A stretch of DNA of 12,025 nucleotides from Alphaproteobacteria bacterium (GTDB taxonomy: Bacteria > Pseudomonadota > Alphaproteobacteria > JAJTHO01), in the NCBI GenBank assembly GCA_021297975.1, contig JAJTHO010000017.1, positions 1 to 12,025 of the forward strand, in the 5' to 3' direction. The notes beneath the pieces are model-generated. The model made no database searches. It saw only the letters and a program-made list of their open reading frames with translations, and had not been told where the DNA came from. Both the position numbers and the translations under genes were made by a program. How positions within the stretch are numbered: the first letter of the stretch is position 1; every line of letters starts with the position of its first letter. This document shows positions 6,962-12,025 of the stretch, piece after piece.

Positions 6962-9001
6962 TTACGCATCTACCGTCTCGCGCAGCGCGGCGCGTACTTT
7001 GTCATCCCGCTTGTCCCGATGGTATTCTTCAACGCGGGCAGCGTGCATAAAATCGGGCATGGGGGAGGCGGGCGGAATTTTGCCGCCGAATTTTGGCGCG
7101 ACTAAATCTTTTAAAATCCTGTGCTTATAATACGCTGGGGTATCACAGAGAATGGGGCGCGAGAGATAGCCTTGGAACAAGACATAGTGCTTGCCTTTGG
7201 GAATCGTCATGAAATCTTCCGGGCGCAGCAGCGGCTGGCCTTGGAGTGACCGCTGCACGTTGGCGGCAAAGGGGTTTGTTTCCTTACTCACCCCGACCGT
7301 GCGCGAGCGCGAGGCCGTCTCAACCGTGCGCTGGCCAACCATTTCGGAAAAGCGTTTTGCGGTTTGTTCGTTGTTTTGCGGCAGGATTACTTTCGCGGCG
7401 GTGGTTGAGATAACCGTTTCGGTTTCTTCTTTGCCGTATTTTGTGGCAATCTGCCCTAAATCCTGACCAATCATCAGGAAGCTGACCTTTTGACCACGAC
7501 CCACGGCGGGGCCATCAATAAGCGCCTGCAACTTCGGCATTTGCGGGAACTCATCGAGCACAAATAAAGCCGGGCAGGGGCCCACTTTGCGGCCATCGGC
7601 GGTGGTGTCATTCGGCTTATGCGCAACCAGCCACGCCGACAGCGCCTCAATCAGCAGCCCAGTGATAACGCCAAGGGCGCGTGCATCTTCCTGATTAACG
7701 CAGACATAAATACTAACCGGTTTATAAATCCCGGTGAGCGGGTCTTTAATGCCGCGCACATCCAAAAACGAGAAATCGCTTTTGCTAGTTCTATCGCGCA
7801 CGGCTTTGTTTTTAAAGACAATAAGGCCGCCATCCATGGTGGAGAGAATCGAGCCGCGCTCTTTATCGGGGGTGTTCGCGAGGGCGGTAAGCTCTAGCAC
7901 CGCCCGGTTGCTGTAATTACCCTGACGGCATTCTTTTACAGCGTCCAGCAGCATATCCCGCATCGGATCGGCGTTCATCGCCGCCATGGGGTTGGATTTG
8001 CGCAGCGCTTCGGTTTTTTCCTGCGCCATAATTTGCGCCTCGGTCATCCAATCGAGCAGCATGGGGATGCTGGGTTCTTTGCCTTGCCATTCAGCGGGAA
8101 TATTCGTGTAGTTTCCTGCCTCGATTTTTGAGCAGAGATAGTGGATAAAGCCCGCCAGCACGGCGCGGCCACGCTTTGTCCAGTGGGGATCGGCGCTGCC
8201 CTTCGGCTCTTCAATCATGATGTTGACAACGCGGTCAACATACAAATCGCGCTGGGCACCGGGGGGCGGCATGGACAGCGGCGACAGCACATTCCAGCGG
8301 GGATAAAAAATCCCCTTTTCCGGATTATCCGCCGCCGCCCATTCCAGCTTAAAACAATAGCTGTGGCGGCTGCGATAGCCGCTGGTGAGATCAAAGAGTT
8401 CCGGCTTCACATCGTTGATAATCATCGAAACATTGTCACAGGTGAGAATCGTCGGCACGACAATCGCAACCGTTTTACCCGTTCCCGGCGGCGCAACGCA
8501 GAGCACCGACAGCGTTTCCGGGAGTTTCAAGAACTTACGATGCCAATCGCCCAGCACACAAATCCAGCCCTTATCCAGCCCCATTTTGCTGACATCCTTG
8601 TTTGAGGCCATGCGCGCATTACCAAAGGTGGTGGGCAGGAAGGTGTAGGGGTTTGTCAGCATAAACGCGCAAAACAGCACGCCCGCGCCGCCAAAGGCGG
8701 TGACAATCTCAACAGGAATAAAGAAAAAGCGCCAGTCCATGGGGTTTGATGCCCGCACGTTGGTTATCCAGGTTATATGCCAATCCCACCATTTCAGCGG
8801 GTCTTCCGCCATTGCCCAATATTGCTTCACCGCCCCCATCACGCCGGTTGAAACGCCAAATTTAATAAAGGCGTAAACCGTTGTAACAATGGGAACAAAC
8901 ACCAGAAAGGCGATGATACAGCCAACCAATACCTGAAACAGGTAATACACAGCTTTTTGCTGTTCGGCGTAATCTTGGCGGTTGAAAGGGCTTAAGACCA
9001 T
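6962..9001 (-). CDS. virD4: VirD4/TraG-family type IV coupling ATPase
   Basis: VirD4 proteins are inner-membrane hexameric ATPases that bring substrates to the T4SS channel. I start at ATG 9001 (679 aa). A TTG nine codons upstream (9028) is the alternative; AGAGGA lies 14 nt before the ATG, longer than ideal. Transmembrane segments are at about 19-46 and 91-116. FGNARMAS at about 126-133 is the conserved FGSARWA-type entry to the nucleotide-binding domain. Walker A is PPGTGKT (about 171-177, Lys176), followed by NDVKPELFDLTSGYR, the NDxKGE-type motif with Pro for Gly. An all-alpha domain occupies the middle. Walker B is LFVLDEF (Asp483, Glu484), then FLMIGQDLGQI with the conserved Gln. The C-terminus ends in a short charged tail. 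Length is typical. It sits downstream of nuoI and leads the secretion cluster with its own candidate promoter. No relaxase gene is present here, so protein rather than DNA export is possible but unproven. Confidence 0.95.
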   Translation of the reverse strand: MVLSPFNRQDYAEQQKAVYYLFQVLVGCIIAFLVFVPIVTTVYAFIKFGVSTGVMGAVKQYWAMAEDPLKWWDWHITWITNVRASNPMDWRFFFIPVEIVTAFGGAGVLFCAFMLTNPYTFLPTTFGNARMASNKDVSKMGLDKGWICVLGDWHRKFLKLPETLSVLCVAPPGTGKTVAIVVPTILTCDNVSMIINDVKPELFDLTSGYRSRHSYCFKLEWAAADNPEKGIFYPRWNVLSPLSMPPPGAQRDLYVDRVVNIMIEEPKGSADPHWTKRGRAVLAGFIHYLCSKIEAGNYTNIPAEWQGKEPSIPMLLDWMTEAQIMAQEKTEALRKSNPMAAMNADPMRDMLLDAVKECRQGNYSNRAVLELTALANTPDKERGSILSTMDGGLIVFKNKAVRDRTSKSDFSFLDVRGIKDPLTGIYKPVSIYVCVNQEDARALGVITGLLIEALSAWLVAHKPNDTTADGRKVGPCPALFVLDEFPQMPKLQALIDGPAVGRGQKVSFLMIGQDLGQIATKYGKEETETVISTTAAKVILPQNNEQTAKRFSEMVGQRTVETASRSRTVGVSKETNPFAANVQRSLQGQPLLRPEDFMTIPKGKHYVLFQGYLSRPILCDTPAYYKHRILKDLVAPKFGGKIPPASPMPDFMHAARVEEYHRDKRDDKVRAALRETVDA

Positions 9002-9033
9002 GGTGCTGCTCTGTATCCTCTGTAGCAACTATT

Positions 9034-9047
9034 GTGATATTTGTCAC
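9034..9047 (-). promoter_or_regulatory. GTGA-N6-TCAC dyad, candidate operator of virD4
   Basis: The + strand reads TTGTGATATTTGTCACTA, a TGTGA-N6-TCAC dyad of the CRP/FNR superfamily type. It lies just downstream of the candidate -10 box at 9057-9052, so it covers the expected transcription start; this placement fits repression better than activation. The same arrangement recurs before virB10 (2434-2411). Confidence 0.5.
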
Positions 9048-9051
9048 TATA

Positions 9052-9081
9052 ATAATATGCGCGCAAATAACGATTCAACAA
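9052..9081 (-). promoter_or_regulatory. candidate promoter of virD4
   Basis: On the minus strand TTGTTG (9081-9076) and TATTAT (9057-9052) are 18 bases apart, a plausible housekeeping promoter. Transcription would start near 9045, inside the GTGA-N6-TCAC dyad, leaving a leader of about 44 nt before ATG 9001. The gap after nuoI shows no clear terminator, so read-through from the nuo genes is also possible. Confidence 0.45.
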
Positions 9082-9119
9082 GGGCACTATAAAGGGAAAA
9101 AGTTAATTTTCAGCAGCGT

Positions 9120-9611
9120 TTAAACGTAGGGCGCATTTTTTGCCAGATTCTTGGCAATCGCCGATTCCCAGCGGTCGCCATTCGCCAGCAGCTTGTCTTT
9201 ATTATAAAAAAGCTCTTCGCGGGTTTCAGTGGCAAATTCGTAGTTGGGCCCTTCGACAATGGCATCCACCGGGCAAGCTTCCTGACAAAAACCGCAGTAG
9301 ATGCACTTTGTCATGTCGATATCATAGCGCGTGGTGCGGCGGGAATCATCGGTGCGGGGTTCGGCCTCAATGGTGATGGCCTGCGCTGGGCAAATGGCTT
9401 CGCACAGTTTACAGGCGATGCAACGTTCTTCGCCTGAGGGGTAACGGCGCAGCGCATGTTCGCCGCGAAAACGGGGGGATAGCTCACCCTTTTCAAAGGG
9501 GTAATTCAGCGTTTTCTTGGGCTTAAAGAAATATTTCAGGGTTAATGCCATGCCGGAGACAAGCTCAGCAAGGAGGAAAGAGCGGGGGATAGTTATTATT
9601 GTGTTCATCAT
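9120..9611 (-). CDS. nuoI: NADH-quinone oxidoreductase subunit I
   Basis: NuoI carries clusters N6a and N6b of respiratory complex I and hands electrons to NuoB near the quinone site. The 163-residue protein has an amphipathic N-terminal region (SFLLAELVSGMALTLKYFF), the PRFRGEHALRRYPSGEERC segment, and two 4Fe-4S motifs: CIACKLCEAICP (Cys64, 67, 70, 74) and CIYCGFCQEACP (Cys103, 106, 109, 113). All eight ligands are present. The close of the protein (EELFYNKDKLLANGDRWE) is of the alphaproteobacterial/mitochondrial TYKY type. ATG 9611 overlaps the stop of the preceding small ORF (ATGA), with AGAG five bases upstream; ATG 9608 follows directly and cannot be excluded. nuoJ does not follow; the next gene is virD4, 118 nt on. 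Confidence 0.97.
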   Translation of the reverse strand: MMNTIITIPRSFLLAELVSGMALTLKYFFKPKKTLNYPFEKGELSPRFRGEHALRRYPSGEERCIACKLCEAICPAQAITIEAEPRTDDSRRTTRYDIDMTKCIYCGFCQEACPVDAIVEGPNYEFATETREELFYNKDKLLANGDRWESAIAKNLAKNAPYV

Positions 9612-9916
9612 AAATCTCTATTCCCGTCGTTTTCTGCAACGTAATTGAAAATAGGCCATGTCTGCGCTAATTGCGCTCTCATTTCTGGCCAATGAGGAAA
9701 GTCTGAACAATTTAGTATATGAATTGCATTAAGTAGCTCATGTTGTCCGTTAGGATCGCTTACATTCACCTCTGTGTGCGTTCTCGCAAGAATTGCACCC
9801 ATAACCATTGTCGCCCTTTGAAGATTATTATCAAAGAGGGCGCTTATGAGTTGAGTTTGCAATGGAATGTTTTTGTCCAGAGCCACTTGTGGCAGTGATA
9901 TGTCATGGCCGCTCAT
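9608..9916 (-). CDS. unknown 102-residue protein inserted between nuoH and nuoI
   Basis: I do not recognise this protein. It is soluble-looking and probably mostly helical, with no signal peptide, membrane segment, cofactor motif or Cys cluster (one Cys). Its ATG overlaps the nuoH stop by four bases (ATGA), and a good TAGGAG site lies seven bases upstream inside nuoH. Its own stop overlaps the nuoI start in the same way, so it is very probably translated with complex I subunits. A hand count gives 125 G+C in 300 bases for 9601-9900 (about 42%), whereas sampled lines of nuoH and nuoI are near 55-60%. Standard nuo operons have nuoI directly after nuoH, so this is an added gene. A complex I accessory or assembly factor is one guess; an acquired gene of unrelated function is another. 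Confidence 0.82.
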   Translation of the reverse strand: MSGHDISLPQVALDKNIPLQTQLISALFDNNLQRATMVMGAILARTHTEVNVSDPNGQHELLNAIHILNCSDFPHWPEMRAQLAQTWPIFNYVAENDGNRDL

Positions 9917-10905
9917 ACAGTTGCTCCTACAAAATGTACATAGGTCGCCACACCCACGACCATCGCCAAACTAAGCGGCAGAAACACTTTCCAGCCTAGG
10001 CGCATCAACTGGTCATACCGATAGCGCGGAAAGGTTGCTCGCACCCATAGGAAAACAAACAAAACTAAAGATACCTTTAACACAAACCAAATAAAGCCCG
10101 GCACGGCCTCTAATAGCGGGATACTCAGCGGGGGCAACCAGCCGCCCAAAAACAGCAGCGTGGTCAGCGCCGCCATCAAAATCATGTTGGCGTATTCCCC
10201 AAGGAAAAACAGCGCAAACGACATCGATGAGTATTCCACAAAATACCCGGCAACCAGCTCTGATTCACCCTCCGGCAAATCAAACGGCGAGCGGTTGGTC
10301 TCAGCGAGCGCCGAGATGAAAAACACAACAAACATCGGGAACAGATACACCGCATACCAGCCGTCTTTCTGGCTGTTGACAATATCCGTCATGTTCATGG
10401 AGCCCGCCAGCAGCAGCACGGTGACCAGCACAAAGCCGATAGAGACCTCGTACGACACCATCTGCGCCGCTGAGCGCAGCGCGCCCAGAAACGCGTATTT
10501 TGAGTTACTCGCCCACCCGGCAATAATAATCCCGTAAACGCCCAAGGACGAAATCGCAAAAAGATAGAGAATCCCAACGTTTATATCCGCCAAAGCCCAG
10601 CCGTCCGACACCGGAATAACCGCCCACGCGGCAAAGGCCAGCATGAACGTGAGCATGGGCGCGAACACAAACAAAAAGCGGTTCGCCCCGGCGGGGATAA
10701 TCGTTTCTTTGGTCAGCAATTTTATGCCATCTGCCAGCGGCTGAAACAGGCCGAAAGGCCCCACAACGTTGGGCCCCTTGCGCAGCTGCATCGCGCCGAT
10801 AACCTTACGTTCCGCGAGAGTCAAGTAGGCGACAGCGCCCAGCAGCGGCAGAATCGTTGCGATAATGCCCAGAAAAATCGGCAGCAGATAGGTGATGGTT
10901 TCCAC
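9913..10905 (-). CDS. nuoH: NADH-quinone oxidoreductase subunit H
   Basis: NuoH (ND1) is the membrane subunit that forms much of the quinone chamber and couples quinone reduction to proton pumping. The 330-residue product has about eight hydrophobic segments and the family hallmarks: TLAERKVIGAMQLRKGPN then VVGPFGLFQPLADGIKLLTKE in the first loop, a YEVSIGFVLV helix, AETNRSPFDLPEGESELVAGY in the acidic quinone loop, and a C-terminal WVRATFPRYRYDQLMRLGWK stretch. Full length for the family. The start codon is GTG 10905; an in-frame TAA lies nine bases upstream and the Shine-Dalgarno is weak. The stop overlaps the next ORF's start. nuoG is not upstream: a 112-nt gap and a tRNA gene are there instead. 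I see no convincing promoter in that gap. Confidence 0.97.
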   Translation of the reverse strand: METITYLLPIFLGIIATILPLLGAVAYLTLAERKVIGAMQLRKGPNVVGPFGLFQPLADGIKLLTKETIIPAGANRFLFVFAPMLTFMLAFAAWAVIPVSDGWALADINVGILYLFAISSLGVYGIIIAGWASNSKYAFLGALRSAAQMVSYEVSIGFVLVTVLLLAGSMNMTDIVNSQKDGWYAVYLFPMFVVFFISALAETNRSPFDLPEGESELVAGYFVEYSSMSFALFFLGEYANMILMAALTTLLFLGGWLPPLSIPLLEAVPGFIWFVLKVSLVLFVFLWVRATFPRYRYDQLMRLGWKVFLPLSLAMVVGVATYVHFVGATV

Positions 10906-11017
10906 GTCGCTTACTTACAGCAGCGGTGGGTTGATGCAAGGTTTTTGTATGCTCTGCGGTAAGCAGGCGTTGCACAAAAGAAACGTTGTGGGCAAGGAGG
11001 ATATTCGCGCCATAAAA

Positions 11018-11094
11018 TGGCGGGAGTGACGGGGCTCGAACCCGCGACCTTCGGCGTGACAGGCCGACGCTCTAACCAACTGAGCTACACCCCC
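11018..11094 (-). tRNA. tRNA-Asp (anticodon GTC)
   Basis: A 77-nt cloverleaf with encoded CCA (11018-11020). The acceptor stem GGGGGTG pairs with CACTCCC with one G-T; discriminator is G. The D arm has the usual AGCTCAGTTGGTTAGAGC. The anticodon stem TCGGC/GCCGA encloses the loop CTGTCAC with anticodon GTC (complement at 11058-11060). The T arm is GCGGG-TTCGAGC-CCCGT. All arms are intact. It stands alone between the A/P/T-rich protein gene and nuoH. Confidence 0.97.
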
Positions 11095-11120
11095 TGCGTA
11101 ACAGGAGCAAAAGAGCAGTA

Positions 11121-11149
11121 CTACTAAAAGGTAACGCCCGCAGTGTCAA
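11121..11149 (-). promoter_or_regulatory. candidate promoter of the tRNA-Asp gene
   Basis: On the minus strand a consensus TTGACA (11149-11144) is followed after 17 bases by TAGTAG (11126-11121), a weaker -10. Transcription would start about 20-26 nt before the mature tRNA. The -35 box lies in the loop of the terminator hairpin 11133-11165, and the spacer contains one stem arm. Confidence 0.5.
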
Positions 11150-11165
11150 GGACGCTGCGGGCGTT
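11133..11165 (-). terminator. hairpin terminator after the A/P/T-rich protein gene
   Basis: A perfect 11-bp inverted repeat, AACGCCCGCAG at 11133-11143 and CTGCGGGCGTT at 11155-11165, encloses an 11-base loop. On the minus strand it is followed by ACCTTTTAG, a short T-tract, 20 bases after the stop at 11186. It fits an intrinsic terminator for the gene on its right, with a modest T-run. Confidence 0.75.
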
Positions 11166-11185
11166 TAAGGCAAAAAATATCAGTA

Positions 11186-12025
11186 TTAAGCGGTTGGTGC
11201 GGACAGCGTATCAACAAGTTTGCTGATGTCGCTTTCGCTGTAACCGCTGGTCAATAGAACCTTGTTCTGATCACCAAAATAAAGCGACAGGTTATCCAGT
11301 GCCAGTTGGATTTTCGCTGTTTGTGGGTCGTCGCTGCTCATCACAGCATTACCACCGTCAACGTCTTCAAAGCGTGCTACAGAGTTAATGATAGCATCCT
11401 GTAAGCTCAACTGTGGTGCTGTTGGTGCAGGAGTAGGTGTCGCTGCCACAGGCACAGTAGGTGCTGCAGGTGTTTCCAGAGCGGCAACAATCACATCTGT
11501 TGGTGCGGTAGGAGCCGGTACTGGTGCGATTGCAGCAGGGGCGGTTGGTGCTGGTGTTGTCGGCGCCGGTGTTTCCAGAGCAGCAACGATGGTATCCGTT
11601 GGTGCTAGTGCAGGCGCAGCAGGCGCCGCTGGCGTTGAGCTTGCAGGTTTCAGTGACAGGCCGAAATCACTAGTTTTCCACACTAATGTTGCGTCTTGTT
11701 GGAACAAGATGCTGTTACCCTCTGTACCCTTAGTGACAACGCCTTGGTTGGTCAGCGTTGCTTTCGCCATGTCATACTCAACGGTTTTACCGCTAGGCAG
11801 AACAATCTGGGTATCAAGAATACGCAAGTTTCGATCTAGTCCTTGCTGAACCGTACCATCTGCAGTGTCATTTGTATAACGTGCAGTTATAGTTTGTCCT
11901 GCCTTCAGCAAGTCAGAGGCTTTTGCAGTCACAGTAATAATCTGTGATTCACCAGCTGCGAAGCTTTCGGGTACTGATTTGCTTAGAACGGCTTGGTTGC
12001 CAAGATAAATTTCAACGTTCGGCGC
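11186..12025 (-). CDS. Ala/Pro/Thr-rich protein of unknown function, N-terminus beyond window
   Basis: The frame is open from the right edge (begins APNVEIYLGNQAVL) to TAA 11186, giving 279 residues; a GTG at 11932 is only an internal valine. Residues about 1-127 look beta-rich (VEIYLGNQAVL, ITVTAKASDLL, TITARYTN, QIVLPSGKTVEYDM, DATLVWKTSDFGLSLK). Residues about 128-205 are a flexible linker of Ala, Pro and Thr that holds PTDTIVAALETPA and PTDVIVAALETPA. The last 75 residues look helical (LSLQDAIINSVARF, AKIQLALDNLSLYF, SDISKLVDTLSAPTA). I recognise no family. Linker composition and lack of Cys suggest an exported or surface protein, but the N-terminus that would show a signal is outside. 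A hairpin terminator follows. Confidence 0.85.
   Translation of the reverse strand, partial: APNVEIYLGNQAVLSKSVPESFAAGESQIITVTAKASDLLKAGQTITARYTNDTADGTVQQGLDRNLRILDTQIVLPSGKTVEYDMAKATLTNQGVVTKGTEGNSILFQQDATLVWKTSDFGLSLKPASSTPAAPAAPALAPTDTIVAALETPAPTTPAPTAPAAIAPVPAPTAPTDVIVAALETPAAPTVPVAATPTPAPTAPQLSLQDAIINSVARFEDVDGGNAVMSSDDPQTAKIQLALDNLSLYFGDQNKVLLTSGYSESDISKLVDTLSAPTA
11469..11605 (-). repeat. pair of direct repeats in the A/P/T linker
   Basis: GGTGTTTCCAGAGC(G/A)GCAAC begins at 11469 and at 11568, exactly 99 bases (33 codons) apart, and each copy continues for about 38 bases with some differences, ending GTTGGTGC. At protein level each copy encodes PTD(T/V)IVAALETPA. The bases between are also Ala/Pro/Thr codons, so this looks like an old in-frame tandem duplication of a linker unit. 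Confidence 0.7.

Noticed and set aside
9002..9028. TTG start of virD4 nine codons upstream
   Set aside because: The extra residues (LQRIQSST) show no conserved feature and the codon has no good ribosome-binding site; ATG 9001 is simpler, though its AGAGGA spacing is long.
11388..11849. Plus-strand frame of 153 codons rich in Gly, Ala and Val
   Set aside because: It is the antisense of the Ala/Pro/Thr linker gene; Gly/Ala/Val richness is the expected reverse reading of Ala/Pro/Thr codons, and no ribosome-binding context is evident.
11932..12025. Treating GTG 11932 as the real start of the A/P/T-rich protein
   Set aside because: The same frame stays open to the window edge with protein-like sequence and no Shine-Dalgarno precedes the GTG, so the gene continues beyond the window.
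1..12025. CRISPR array, transposase, integrase, relaxase or toxin-antitoxin genes
   Set aside because: No regularly spaced repeats and no such protein motifs were seen on either strand.

Overview
The window looks chromosomal and alphaproteobacterial. The best evidence is NuoI, which has the conserved GEHALRRYPSGEERCIACKLCEAICPA stretch (broken here as GEHALRRYPSGEER / CIACKLCEAICPA) and a close mitochondrial/alphaproteobacterial-style layout. The P-type (VirB/VirD4) secretion genes and an overall G+C of roughly one half also fit. Species cannot be named from the sequence. Every gene I accept lies on the minus strand, so the window is transcribed right to left.

Right end (12025 to about 11018): the 3' part of an exported-looking or surface-like Ala/Pro/Thr-rich protein, a hairpin terminator, and a tRNA-Asp(GTC) gene whose consensus -35 box sits in the loop of that terminator.

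Middle right (10905 to 9120): a fragment of the complex I operon, nuoH - small unknown ORF - nuoI. The genes are joined by two ATGA overlaps. The unknown 102-codon ORF is clearly poorer in G+C than its neighbours. nuoG is not upstream and nuoJ is not downstream, so the nuo genes are split in this genome.

Left three quarters (9001 to 1): a type IV secretion cluster in the order virD4, virB7-like lipoprotein, virB8, virB9, secretin-like lipoprotein, virB10, virB11 (cut by the window edge). It encodes the coupling ATPase, the inner-membrane VirB8, an outer-membrane core and the VirB11 ATPase. VirB3, VirB4, VirB5, VirB6, pilin and relaxase are not in the window. The core is unusual in four ways: a secretin-family lipoprotein sits between virB9 and virB10; VirB10 carries an Ig-like ASH/choice-of-anchor-D domain and a lipobox-like N-terminus; VirB9 has a Pro/Gln-rich tail of about 225 residues; and the VirB7 position holds a tiny lipoprotein.

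Two places in the cluster, upstream of virD4 and upstream of virB10, share a 24-nt module (TATTAT/TATTAA, four bases, then GTGA-N6-TCAC) in the same orientation. It looks like a common -10 box plus operator and suggests co-regulation by a CRP/FNR-type or similar dyad-binding regulator. A MITE-like inverted-repeat element interrupts the cluster between virB9 and the secretin gene. No gene-free stretch exceeds 300 bases; the longest are 3917-4103 (the MITE-like element), 11095-11185, 10906-11017 and 6853-6961, the last two without a convincing signal beyond the ribosome-binding site of the virB7-like gene.
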